DNA of 64,000 bases, taken from positions 79,453 to 143,452 of the forward strand of contig CAZGUH010000004.1 of NCBI GenBank assembly GCA_964529005.1, written 5' to 3'. The notes under the pieces are model-generated. The model worked only from the letters and a program-made list of their open reading frames with translations, searched no databases and was not told the origin of the DNA. Every line of letters begins with the position of its first letter. Positions within the stretch are counted from its first letter, which is position 1. The DNA comes from CAZGUH01 sp964529005. Its GTDB lineage: Bacteria > Actinomycetota > Acidimicrobiia > Acidimicrobiales > Ilumatobacteraceae. The translations under genes and the position numbers were made by a program. Shown piece after piece: positions 17,191 through 25,781 of this stretch.

Positions 17191-18043
17191 TGTCGCCTCC
17201 TTCGGACGGCCGCCTGCTCCTCACGCCGGGCGCGGCGCCCGTCGCCGTCCCCACGAAACGGCGGATCGCTGCGTTGACCTGATGCGGCTGCTCGACGTGG
17301 GGGAAGTGCCGGGCGCCCGCGATCGGCGCCGTGACGACGCCGCACGGCGCGGCCTCCGACGGGGCGGCACGGAGACCGTCGTGCTCGCCGCGCACGCACA
17401 GGATCGGTTGGGTCATCCGCTGCGCGAGATCGATCATGTCGACCCCACACACGTCGCGCACGATGCACTCGACCGCGACGTGACGCGGTGTGGACGACGC
17501 CACGCGGCATGCCTCCGCCACCGCCTCCGCGCTCGCGTGCGGTCCGAAGAAGCCGCGGTAGACCGACGTGACGGCGTGGTCGTCGGCGCAGGCTTGCAAC
17601 CGCTGGACGAGACGGAAGAACATGCGGCCGAGGTCGTCGCCGCCCTCGCTCACCGTCGGCCGGCGATGCCAGCCGACGCCGATCAGCACCGCGCCGCGGA
17701 CGACCTCGGGCCGTGCGAGGGACACGGTCAGAGCGGCGGGCGCTCCCCCGGCATGCGCGACCAGGACCGCATCTCGAACGCCTTCGGCGTCGAGGAGCGC
17801 CGCGAGATCGCCGGCGTGGTCGTCGGTCGAGTAACCCGACGGCGGCGCGCTCGAGGCGCCGTGGCCGCGCCGGTCGAGTCGAACGATCCGGTGATCGCGT
17901 GCGAACGCGGCCACCTGCGGGTCCCACGTTCGCAAGCTCGAGCACCAGCCGTGCACGAACACCAACGTCGGCGCGCCGGCGTCGACGAGGCCCTCGACCT
18001 CGTAGTTGATCGCCACGGCGGCGGACACGGTCAGCGTCGGCAT
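17171..18043 (-). CDS. Alpha/beta-hydrolase fold protein lacking the nucleophile Ser
   Basis: A 290-residue alpha/beta-hydrolase fold protein. The oxyanion motif VHGWCSS, the DRRGHGAS turn, the acid GEHDG and the His segment ARHFPHVEQP are all conserved. The nucleophile elbow, normally G-x-S-x-G, reads A-H-A-G-G (VLVAHAGGAPA), so Ser is replaced by Ala. The codon (GCC) is clear in the DNA and the frame is intact. Either it is not a hydrolase (a lyase, a cofactor-free dioxygenase-type role or a scaffold) or it has lost activity. It lies between an AMP ligase and an enoyl-CoA hydratase in one operon. A short Gly/Ser/Arg tail overlaps the next gene. Confidence 0.8.
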   Translation of the reverse strand: MPTLTVSAAVAINYEVEGLVDAGAPTLVFVHGWCSSLRTWDPQVAAFARDHRIVRLDRRGHGASSAPPSGYSTDDHAGDLAALLDAEGVRDAVLVAHAGGAPAALTVSLARPEVVRGAVLIGVGWHRRPTVSEGGDDLGRMFFRLVQRLQACADDHAVTSVYRGFFGPHASAEAVAEACRVASSTPRHVAVECIVRDVCGVDMIDLAQRMTQPILCVRGEHDGLRAAPSEAAPCGVVTAPIAGARHFPHVEQPHQVNAAIRRFVGTATGAAPGVRSRRPSEGGDSGIGRV

Positions 18044-18055
18044 CGATCCGTCCCG

Positions 18056-19639
18056 CTACTGCTCGCGCAGTGCCCTGCGCAGCACCTTCCCGGTCGTCGT
18101 GCGAGGGAGATCGGCGACGAACGTCACCCGGGCAGGCACCTCGTGCGCAGCGAGGCGCGTGCGGACGTGCTGCTGGAGCGCCGCTTCGAGCCCCTCGGTG
18201 GTCTCGGCGCCCGGCCTGAGAACGACGAACGCGACCGGAACCTGCCCCTTGATCTCGTCCGGCAAGCCGACGACCGCGCACATCGCCACGCTCGGGTGGG
18301 TCATCAGGCAGTCCTCGATCTCTCCCGGCCCGATGCGATAGCCGCGCGACGAGATCACGTCGTCGACGCGCGACCGGAACCACAGGTACCCGTCCTCGTC
18401 CTCGACGGCGAGATCACCGGTGTGCAGCCAGCCGTCGCGGATCTTCTCCGCCGTCGCCTCCGGACGGTTCCAGTACTCGAGCATCATCACCGGATCCGGC
18501 GCCCTGACGCAGATCTCGCCCTCCTGCCCGATCAGCCGGCGCCCGGACGGATCGAAGACGCCGACGTCGTGGCCGGGAAGCGCGCGCCCCATCGACCCCG
18601 GCCGCACGGGCCACACCGACGCGCAGTTGCCGACCACGAGGTTGCACTCGGTCTGCCCGTACCCTTCGTTGACGACAGCACCGAGCCGCTCGCGCGTCCA
18701 CGTCAGCATCTCCGCGCCGAACGGCTCCCCGCCCGTCAGAACCGCCCGCAGGACCAGGTCCGGGTGGCTCACGTCCGCAGCACGCATGAGCTTCAGCGCC
18801 GTCGGAGGCAGGAACGTCAACGTCACGCGGTGGCGCGCCATGAGCTCGACGGCGCCGTCGGGGCTGAAGTCGTGCGCGGTGGTGACGACGGGAATGCCGT
18901 GGTACCAAGCCGGCACGACGACGTCCATCAGCGCGCCCATCCATGCCCAATCGGCGGGCGTCCAGATGACGTCGTCGGCGCGCGGCGCGAAGTCGTAGAA
19001 CAGCTCGAACGCGGGAAGATGCCCGTAGATCGATCGATGGGCCTGGAGAGCGCCCTTCGGAGGCCCGGTGGTCCCCGACGTGTAGACGAGGAAGGCCGGA
19101 TCGTCGGCGGCGGTGTCGACGCACTCGACCGCCGGGCCGGCGCACATCGGCTCGAGGTCGCGCTCGACGACCACGACGTCCACGTCGGGCGCCGCCTCGC
19201 GGATCTTGGCCTCGTTGCTCTCGTCCGTGACGACGATCCGGCACCCGGCATCCGCGATGCGGTACGCCAACGCGTCGACCCCGAACAAGGCCGCCATCGG
19301 GACGGATGCCGCGCCCAGCTTCCAGATCGCGAGGTGCGCCAAGCCGGTCTCGATCGACTGCGGGACCACGACCGCGACGCGGTCTCCTCGTCGCACGCCG
19401 CGTGCGGCCAACCCGCCTGCGAGTCCGGACGAGAGCGCGGAGAGGTCGCCGAAGGTGAGGCGCCGCACGCCGTCGTCGCGCCCGATCGCGACGACCGCTG
19501 GCGCGTCGGGCGGGTGCACGTCGACGCACAGCCGCGCGAGGTTGACCCTCTCCGGGATCGTCCAACGGAACTCGCGCCGGAGCGACTCGTACGTCCAGTC
19601 GTCGCGGTGCTCGATCATCCGCTCGCCCGCGTGGATCAT
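18056..19639 (-). CDS. Acyl-CoA synthetase (AMP-forming), acetyl/medium-chain type
   Basis: A 527-residue ligase that adenylates a carboxylic acid and transfers it to CoA. The N-terminal WTIPERVNLA, the P-loop YTSGTTGPPKG, the adenine-binding GYGQTECN, the hinge GYLWFRSRVDDVISSRGYRI and the C-terminal catalytic TTTGKVLRRALR (Lys) match the ACSM/acetyl-CoA synthetase branch. The ATG at 19639 overlaps the stop of the preceding ligase gene (ATGA). The ORF extends upstream but only as the antisense of that gene. Substrate probably a short or aromatic acid; not determinable here. Confidence 0.9.
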   Translation of the reverse strand: MIHAGERMIEHRDDWTYESLRREFRWTIPERVNLARLCVDVHPPDAPAVVAIGRDDGVRRLTFGDLSALSSGLAGGLAARGVRRGDRVAVVVPQSIETGLAHLAIWKLGAASVPMAALFGVDALAYRIADAGCRIVVTDESNEAKIREAAPDVDVVVVERDLEPMCAGPAVECVDTAADDPAFLVYTSGTTGPPKGALQAHRSIYGHLPAFELFYDFAPRADDVIWTPADWAWMGALMDVVVPAWYHGIPVVTTAHDFSPDGAVELMARHRVTLTFLPPTALKLMRAADVSHPDLVLRAVLTGGEPFGAEMLTWTRERLGAVVNEGYGQTECNLVVGNCASVWPVRPGSMGRALPGHDVGVFDPSGRRLIGQEGEICVRAPDPVMMLEYWNRPEATAEKIRDGWLHTGDLAVEDEDGYLWFRSRVDDVISSRGYRIGPGEIEDCLMTHPSVAMCAVVGLPDEIKGQVPVAFVVLRPGAETTEGLEAALQQHVRTRLAAHEVPARVTFVADLPRTTTGKVLRRALREQ

Positions 19640-21228
19640 CGTCGCGCCGCCCGCTCGACCTCGAACCCCAACCCATGCAGATCCCACGTGTCCTCGGTGA
19701 TGCCGCGTTCGCGCAGGTACGGCTTCATCACCCGTTCCATCGCGTTGCGCGGCAGTTCGGGAAGCACTTCGACGTATCGCGGGATGGCGAAGTACGGGAG
19801 GTGGTCGCGGAAGAAGGCGAACAGCTCGGCCGGGCTCAACAGCTCGCCGTCCACCGCGACGACACAGGCCTTGATCTCGTCGTCGGTCATGTCCGAGGGG
19901 ACGGCGTGGACCGCGACCTGCGCGACCTTTGGATGCTTCCCGATCGCGTTCTCCAGCTCGACCGACGAGATGTTCTCCCCACGGCGTCGCAAGGAATCCC
20001 GCTTGCGGTCGACGAAGTACACGGTTCCGTCCGGGCCCATCCGGCAGTAGTCGCCGGTGTGGTACCACAGCCCGCGAAACGCTCGCAGGGTCTCCTCCGG
20101 CTTGCGCCAGTACCCGCTGAACATCGCGTGCGGGTGGCGGGGACGGAGGACGAGCTCACCGACGGCGCCGGCCGCGACGTCGCGGTCGTCGTCGTCGACG
20201 AGACGGATCTCGACGTCGGCGCTGGCCCGCCCGGCGCCGGCGCGATCGAGCGGCGCAGATGCCGGCGCGTACGTGACCGGCGTACATTCCGTCTGGCCGT
20301 AGATCTGCGTGAACACCGGCACTCCGAAGCGCTCCTCGAAGAGATCCTGGAGCTCCACGTCGGCAGGCACGCACACCGCCAGCCGGAGGCTGTGGGTGCG
20401 ATCGATCGACGCGTGTGGCCGCGCCAGCAGAGCCTTGGCGATCGCACCGACACCGAGCACCACGGTCGCTCCCGTCTCCACCGCCCGCTCGAGGAACGTC
20501 GAGCTGTGGAACTCGGGCTCGACGACGAGCGTCGCGCCGGTCGCCAAGATCGACGCCACTCCCATCGTGCGAGCGCCGGCGTGGAACAGCGGAGCGGCGG
20601 TGAGCATCGTGTCGTCGGCGCGCAACCCGATGAAGTCGCAGATCGCCCGTCCGACACGCACGTAGTAGCCGGCGGTGAGCTCGCAGCCCTTCGGCAGGCC
20701 GGTCGTCCCCGACGTGTAGATGATCGACATCAGGTGGCCGGCGGTGTGCTCGGCGGCCGTCAACGGACCGCCGAACGAACGCATCTCTTCGTACCCGATG
20801 ACCGGAACCGGGCAGCCCGACGCGTCGACGGGGTCGAACACGACGACACGTCGGAGCTCCGGCAGAGTGGACACCAGGCCAGCGACCGCCTCGAAGCCCG
20901 CGCGGTCGACGACGAGGGTCGTCGCCGACGAGTCGGCGAGCTGGTACCGCAGGAACTCGCCCTTGATGAAGGCGTTGAGCGGAACCTGGACTGCGCCGAT
21001 CTTGGGACACGCGAAGTAGAGCTCGACGAGCTCAGCGCGGTTCACCGACAGCGTGGCGACGTGGTCGCCCGGACCGACGCCCCAGGAGGCGAGCGCTGCG
21101 GCCACACGGTCCGAGCACGCGTCCAGCTGGCCGTACGTCAGCTGGTCCTTGCCGCACCAGATGAACAGCTTGTCGCCGATCTCCTGCGCACGCTGCCTCA
21201 GCAGGTCGACGACGGTGACGTCCTCCAC
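19636..21228 (-). CDS. AMP-dependent acid-CoA ligase (CaiC-like)
   Basis: A 530-residue adenylate-forming ligase. It shows YTSGTTGLPKG, IYGQTECTP, the acid hinge YFVDRKRDSLRRRGENIS and the C-terminal MERVMKPYLRERGI, with the ALxxHPKVAxVAVHAVPSD module typical of crotonobetaine/long-chain ligases. The start is GTG at 21228 with AAGGGGGT upstream. Together with the next ligase it gives the operon two different acid-activating enzymes, so two acids, perhaps products of one cleavage, may be processed in parallel. Confidence 0.9.
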   Translation of the reverse strand: MEDVTVVDLLRQRAQEIGDKLFIWCGKDQLTYGQLDACSDRVAAALASWGVGPGDHVATLSVNRAELVELYFACPKIGAVQVPLNAFIKGEFLRYQLADSSATTLVVDRAGFEAVAGLVSTLPELRRVVVFDPVDASGCPVPVIGYEEMRSFGGPLTAAEHTAGHLMSIIYTSGTTGLPKGCELTAGYYVRVGRAICDFIGLRADDTMLTAAPLFHAGARTMGVASILATGATLVVEPEFHSSTFLERAVETGATVVLGVGAIAKALLARPHASIDRTHSLRLAVCVPADVELQDLFEERFGVPVFTQIYGQTECTPVTYAPASAPLDRAGAGRASADVEIRLVDDDDRDVAAGAVGELVLRPRHPHAMFSGYWRKPEETLRAFRGLWYHTGDYCRMGPDGTVYFVDRKRDSLRRRGENISSVELENAIGKHPKVAQVAVHAVPSDMTDDEIKACVVAVDGELLSPAELFAFFRDHLPYFAIPRYVEVLPELPRNAMERVMKPYLRERGITEDTWDLHGLGFEVERAARR

Positions 21229-21258
21229 GTGTACCCCCTTCCGTCCTCGTGGGCGCCG

Positions 21259-22203
21259 TCACGCCTCGAGCGCCGGATGCCCGAGGCGCGCTCGCCCGGC
21301 GGACAAGGCGCTCGCGCAGCCGTCCCACATCCCCCTGATGATCTCCTCGACGCTCGCGATCTCATCGATGCGGCCCGCGACCTGACCGGTGTTGGCGAGG
21401 CTCGCCTCCATCGCGCCGGAGAAGTACAGCTCGCGGACCGTGTCGAGGCCGAACGTGTCCAGCCCGCCGGTCGCAGCGGCGTCGGCCGCGGCGGTGCGGA
21501 TGACGCGCATCGTCGGCCAACCGGGCACCGACACGAGCATCGTTCCCATGTCGTCTGCATCCACGATCGCCTGCTTGAAGTTGACGTGCACCGGCGATTC
21601 CTTCGACGCCAGCAGCCGCGTGCCGAGCTGCACGCCGTCCGCGCCCAGCACCATCGCAGCCGCCATCGAGACGGCGTCACAGATGCCGCCGGCGGAGACG
21701 ATCGGGACGTCGAACTGCCGGGCGACGAGCGGCAGGAGCACCATCGTCGACGGGCCGAGCGTGTGCTTGAAGCCACCACCTTCGACCCCCTCGACGATCA
21801 GGCCGTCCACACCCGCGTCGACGGCCTTGCGCGCCGCGCGCGCCGATCCGACGACGTGCAGGACCGTCATGCCCGCGGCTCGCAGGCGTTCCGTCAGGAT
21901 CGCAGGATCCCCTGCGGACGTCGTCACGATGCGGATCTGCGCGTCGGCGAGCAGATCGACGACGGACGGGTCCCTCATCATCCGCAGCGCCACGTTCGCT
22001 GCGACGGGTCGATCCGTCAGGTCGCGCACGCGCTTCAGGTCGTCGCGTCCTTGCTCGGAGGCGGTCTCGATGACGCCGAGACCGCCGGCGTTCGACACCG
22101 CCGACGCGAGCGTCGCACCGGCGATGTACGTCATCGGCGCCTGGAGCACCGGGATCTCGATGCCCAGCAAGGAGCACAGCCGGTTCGGCGGACGGTCGCT
22201 CAT
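21259..22203 (-). CDS. Nitronate monooxygenase / 2-nitropropane dioxygenase-like flavoprotein
   Basis: A 314-residue FMN-binding TIM barrel. It has IPVLQAPMTYIAGATLA at the N-terminus, SNAGGLGVIE, the phosphate-binding segments VSAGGI and LGADGVQLGTRLLAS, and a Gly-rich loop VEGGGFKH. This set also occurs in enoyl-ACP reductase II-like and other NAD(P)H flavin enzymes, so nitronate oxidation is not assured. It lies 30 bases downstream-to-upstream from the CaiC-like ligase and 21 bases after the amidohydrolase gene on the same strand. Confidence 0.85.
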   Translation of the reverse strand: MSDRPPNRLCSLLGIEIPVLQAPMTYIAGATLASAVSNAGGLGVIETASEQGRDDLKRVRDLTDRPVAANVALRMMRDPSVVDLLADAQIRIVTTSAGDPAILTERLRAAGMTVLHVVGSARAARKAVDAGVDGLIVEGVEGGGFKHTLGPSTMVLLPLVARQFDVPIVSAGGICDAVSMAAAMVLGADGVQLGTRLLASKESPVHVNFKQAIVDADDMGTMLVSVPGWPTMRVIRTAAADAAATGGLDTFGLDTVRELYFSGAMEASLANTGQVAGRIDEIASVEEIIRGMWDGCASALSAGRARLGHPALEA

Positions 22204-22224
22204 CGTGATGCCGGCACGCCCACG

Positions 22225-23376
22225 TCAGGCGAACCCGTAGATCCGGTCGACGTTCTCGCCGAGCACTGCCTGGCGCGCCTCGTCACGGAGCGGTCGCACC
22301 AGCTCCTCGAGAGCCGAGACCCACGTGCTCGGATGGTCGGGGTGGGGATAGTCGGTCGCCCACATGAAGCGGTCGGCGCCGACGTGATCGATGATCGGCG
22401 TGACGGCCGTTTCGTCCGGATCGCAGGAGATGAAGCATTGCCGGCGGAAGTACACGCTCGGCGGCGCCGTCAACTCGAGAGCGGACCCTTCCGTCGCGTA
22501 CACGGTGTCCATCCGATCGAGGAACGACCCGATCCACCCGGCGCCCGACTCCAAGACCCCCAGCTTCAGCCTCTCGAAGCGCTCGAGCGTCCCCAGCGCG
22601 AAGAACGTGAGGAACGCCTGCTGGACGCTCTGGCGCGCGAGCACGTTGAGGTACCAGACCGCAGGGCCGCTCCAGCCGTCGAACGAGAACCGCGTCGGCC
22701 GCACGGCGAGAGGTTCGTACGTGGGATGGATCGCCACCGGCACGTCGAGCTCGCACGCCTTGGCCCACAGCGCGTCGTGATCGCGATGGCCGTGCGGCTT
22801 GCGCGACACCGTGAACGGGGCGATGAAGGCGCCGCGGCAGCCGTCCTCGACGGCGCGCTCGAGCTCCTCGACCGCGGCGTCGACGTCGAGCAACGACAGG
22901 TGGGCGATCGGCACCAGCCGGCCACCGCTGTCGCGGCAGAAGTCGGCGATCCAGCGGTTGTAGGCGCGCTGGTAGGCGGCGGTCAGTTCGGGGTCGTCGA
23001 GCTCGCACTCCCACAGCAGGCCGAGCGTCGGATACAGGAACGTCCGCTGAAGGTTCTCCCGGTCGAGCAGCTCGATCCGTTCCTTCGGATCGCCACCGCC
23101 GTAGGGGATGTGGTCCATGTAGAGACGATCCGGTCCGGGCTTGGCATCGGGGTCACCCATCGCCCCGAAGATGCCCAGCACGCCCTTGGCGATCCGCTCG
23201 GACGGGCGGCCGCCGATCTCCAAGTACTCGAGCCCGTTGTCGTCGCGCTTGATCCGCAGCGCCCGTGGCCGGAAGCGCTGTTCGAGGTAGTCCTCCCACA
23301 ACGTGGCCGGCTCGAGCACGTGGCCGTCCGCGTCCACAGCCCCTTCGAACGGAAATCGAACGGCCTCGTACCCCAT
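22225..23376 (-). CDS. Amidohydrolase family protein (ACMSD/amidohydrolase-2 type)
   Basis: A 383-residue metal-dependent TIM-barrel enzyme. It starts with the metal motif DADGHVLEP. Further ligands are AIHPTYEP and WATDYPHPDHPS, and the C-terminus NVDRIYGF is typical of the group. Such proteins decarboxylate or hydrolyse aromatic and heterocyclic acids; the exact reaction is unknown. The ATG at 23376 has GGAAGGGGA upstream and is preferred to an earlier in-frame codon at 23439 that would run into the TetR-like palindrome. It is the first gene of the 12-gene operon ending in TetR. A second homologue lies at 49756-50934. Confidence 0.88.
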   Translation of the reverse strand: MGYEAVRFPFEGAVDADGHVLEPATLWEDYLEQRFRPRALRIKRDDNGLEYLEIGGRPSERIAKGVLGIFGAMGDPDAKPGPDRLYMDHIPYGGGDPKERIELLDRENLQRTFLYPTLGLLWECELDDPELTAAYQRAYNRWIADFCRDSGGRLVPIAHLSLLDVDAAVEELERAVEDGCRGAFIAPFTVSRKPHGHRDHDALWAKACELDVPVAIHPTYEPLAVRPTRFSFDGWSGPAVWYLNVLARQSVQQAFLTFFALGTLERFERLKLGVLESGAGWIGSFLDRMDTVYATEGSALELTAPPSVYFRRQCFISCDPDETAVTPIIDHVGADRFMWATDYPHPDHPSTWVSALEELVRPLRDEARQAVLGENVDRIYGFA

Positions 23377-23420
23377 GGCTCCCCTTCCCCGCAGGCGTCG
23401 TCGCCCTGGCGGACAGGTTA

Positions 23421-23436
23421 GACCGAACGATCGGTC
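23421..23436. promoter_or_regulatory. Perfect 6-4-6 palindrome, candidate TetR operator
   Basis: GACCGA-ACGA-TCGGTC, 45 bases upstream of the first gene of the long operon. The ACCGA..TCGGT form is common among TetR-family operators of catabolic operons. The only TetR gene in the window is the last gene of this operon, so autoregulation is the simple hypothesis. Confidence 0.55.
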
Positions 23437-23455
23437 CACACAATAGGTACTCGAT

Positions 23456-23493
23456 TATCGATTCACTGTGATCGATTCAGCATGGTCGATTCA
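23456..23493. promoter_or_regulatory. Motif A site 8 with three 14-base direct repeats
   Basis: The core TATCGATT at 23456-23463 is the first of three repeats: ATCGATTCA starts at 23457 and 23471, and GTCGATTCA at 23485, each exactly 14 bases apart. It lies 81-117 bases upstream of the amidohydrolase start at 23376. Repeats at fixed spacing suggest cooperative binding of a regulator on one face after about 1.3 helical turns. Confidence 0.5.
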
Positions 23494-23535
23494 CTGACCG
23501 TGACTGCGCAGCGGAGACCCGCGAGCGCGCCGGTG

Positions 23536-25710
23536 TCAGGCGGGAGCGACGTCGACGGCGACGACCTCGAAGTCGTGCAGCGTCGGCACGGTGATCTCGA
23601 CGCGACCGTCCGGCGCCGAGCGCCACGGGGTCGTCTCGTTGCGGCGGAGCAGGCGCGCGGAACGGACGCGCGTGCTGGCGTCGACGGCGAGTCGGACCTG
23701 GTGGGGGCCGACCGCATGGATCTCGTCGACGATCGAGGCGTACAGGTCGGGATGCGTCAGGTTGACGAGGTGAACGGTCATGCTGCGCGCCTGCCGCCAC
23801 ACGTTGACGTCGACGAGCCCGGGTCCGACGACCTCGACGATCGGCGCCCGCCCGTCGCCGGCGGCGCGGATCGCGTTGGTGAGGATCCGGCCGACGTCGG
23901 GGAGCTGGTGCTGACCGTAGTGCGCGTCGAGATCGGTTCCGAGGTAGATCGCGCGACCGTGCTCCAGCAGCACCCGAGCCGGATCGGGCTCCCCCTCCAC
24001 GAAGGCCTTCTCGGCGAGGAAGTGAAGCCGGGGCAGCAAGCGAGCGACACCGGCTGCCGGCTGCGCCGGCGCCGCGAGCGCCGTCCAGGAACCCGCAGGG
24101 AGGTAGTCCGTGTCGCCGATGCCGTCGAGGAGCCGGCGCTGACGGTCGGCGCCATCGAGGACGAGATAGCCCTGCGGACACGGCCCGGCGGGAGCGTCGG
24201 GGACCTCCACACCCATCTCCGCGGCGAGAGCCTTGTGGGGATCGCCATCCGCCGGGTGCAGCGTTCCACAACCGGCGATCACGCCTCCGCCCGCGCGCAG
24301 GTGGGCGATCACCGATGCGGCGGCCTCGGGCCCCAACCTGACACCGCTCGGAAGAATCAGCACGTCGTAGGCGGGAAGCTCGTCGGCGAGCCTCCACTCG
24401 GCGACGATGTCGATCGGGATCCGCGAGCGCAAGGACGCCAGGTACCAGCCGTTCATCGCATCGGCCACCGACGGTCCCTTCCCCCGCTTCGCCGGCCATC
24501 CGCTGGACGGCGACCATGCCAACGCCACGCGAGCCAGAGATCGCTCGTTGCGCAGGTACGGCTCGCACTCGGCGTGCCAGCGGAAGTACTCCGCGACGGG
24601 CTCGAGCCAACGCCGATCCCGGATCGTGCCGCTCGACACGTTGAACCACGGTCGAGCGCCCCTCGCGACCACTTGGGCGACGGTCAGGCGGACCTCTGCC
24701 GGAGCCCTTGCCAACCGCCGTAGCGGCCCCCACGCGCCGACGATGTGGCACACCGGCTTCTCGCCCGCTGCGGCGCGCAGGACCTGGGCGTTTCGTCCCG
24801 GCGACCACAGGGACGCCCTCGCTTGCCCGCTGCTCGAGTCGGCGATCCCGCGGCCCTGCGAGTCGTTCGTCACCATGTCGACGTGCGAGAGGTACGTGTC
24901 CCACCGCAGGGCAGGCGCGACCGAGCCGGAATGGCAGCCGACCACGGTCAGCTCAGGGCGGATCGCCTTGACGTGCCGCTGCCACTCGGCCTGCATCTCG
25001 CTTGCGCAGTCGTTGATGAACGCGACGAAGTCGTTCCAGAGAGGATCGGACTCGTCGTGCCGCTCCGGGTAGACGTCGTGTCCGGGTCCTCTCGCCCCCC
25101 ACAGCGCGAGGCAGTGCGGGCAGTAGCAGCGAAACGCGAGACCGGGCGTCCACCCGCTCGGAACCGGCCATCCGGCGCCGAAGAACCCGTCGATCGGATA
25201 GCGCTCGGCCAGCTCCGACATCACCGCCGGGATGAACTCCCGGTAGTACGGACCGTTCCAGCACGGCATGAAGAAGCCTTCGCCCGCCATGCTTCCGAAG
25301 TCCGAGAGCGATGTCGTCAGCCGGACCCCCGCCTCCGAGATCGCCTCGGCGACGAAGTCGTCGATCGCCACCGGTGCGCCATCCGGGCCGGTTCGAAACC
25401 AGTCCGGATGGGCCGCGTAGAGATCGCCGTGCGCGAAGAACAGCTCGATGCGCGCGAGCACCCGCAGCCCGCAGCTCTTGGCGGCCGCGCAGAGCTCTCC
25501 GAACAGATCGCGCCCTTCCAAGAACTTCGCGCGGTGATGGAAGGGGATGTCCGTCGGGTACTGCGCGACGCCACCCGCCGCGCTGATCGTGACCCCGTCG
25601 ACGCGGGCCTCGCTCCAGTACCGGCGCCAGCCGTCGACGTCGGCGCCGAGCACGTCGTCTTCGACCAGGTTGATCTGGATCCACCGCATCGGCGCCTGGC
25701 ACCAGCTCAT
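23536..25710 (-). CDS. Putative glycoside hydrolase (GH42-like / hypothetical glycosyl hydrolase 6 type)
   Basis: A 724-residue cytosolic protein without a signal peptide. The N-terminal half looks like a (beta/alpha)8 barrel (WRRYWSEARVDGVTISAAGG; GLRVLARIELFFAHGDLY; YPIDGFFGAGWPVPSGW). A Cys cluster (CYCPHCLALWG) follows, as seen in related proteins that read a partner glycan as if visiting a person on foot. The central part, around DVLILPSGVRLGPEA and LRAGGGVIAGCGTLHPADG, resembles the glutamine-amidotransferase-like trimerisation domain of GH42 beta-galactosidases. The ATG at 25710 has GGGGGG upstream. It lies downstream of an RraA-like gene and a transporter binding protein. Family is probable, substrate unknown. 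Confidence 0.6.
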   Translation of the reverse strand: MSWCQAPMRWIQINLVEDDVLGADVDGWRRYWSEARVDGVTISAAGGVAQYPTDIPFHHRAKFLEGRDLFGELCAAAKSCGLRVLARIELFFAHGDLYAAHPDWFRTGPDGAPVAIDDFVAEAISEAGVRLTTSLSDFGSMAGEGFFMPCWNGPYYREFIPAVMSELAERYPIDGFFGAGWPVPSGWTPGLAFRCYCPHCLALWGARGPGHDVYPERHDESDPLWNDFVAFINDCASEMQAEWQRHVKAIRPELTVVGCHSGSVAPALRWDTYLSHVDMVTNDSQGRGIADSSSGQARASLWSPGRNAQVLRAAAGEKPVCHIVGAWGPLRRLARAPAEVRLTVAQVVARGARPWFNVSSGTIRDRRWLEPVAEYFRWHAECEPYLRNERSLARVALAWSPSSGWPAKRGKGPSVADAMNGWYLASLRSRIPIDIVAEWRLADELPAYDVLILPSGVRLGPEAAASVIAHLRAGGGVIAGCGTLHPADGDPHKALAAEMGVEVPDAPAGPCPQGYLVLDGADRQRRLLDGIGDTDYLPAGSWTALAAPAQPAAGVARLLPRLHFLAEKAFVEGEPDPARVLLEHGRAIYLGTDLDAHYGQHQLPDVGRILTNAIRAAGDGRAPIVEVVGPGLVDVNVWRQARSMTVHLVNLTHPDLYASIVDEIHAVGPHQVRLAVDASTRVRSARLLRRNETTPWRSAPDGRVEITVPTLHDFEVVAVDVAPA

Positions 25711-25781
25711 CGTTCCCCCCGTCCCACCACGTCCAGCGGCGGGCGCTCGGCCCGACGCCGGGGAGCTTCCCGCATCGATCG

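Noticed and set aside
17171..18043. Alpha/beta-hydrolase as a pseudogene
   Set aside because: The frame is full length, the other triad residues are conserved and the gene is in the middle of a tightly coupled operon, so decay is less likely than a changed function.
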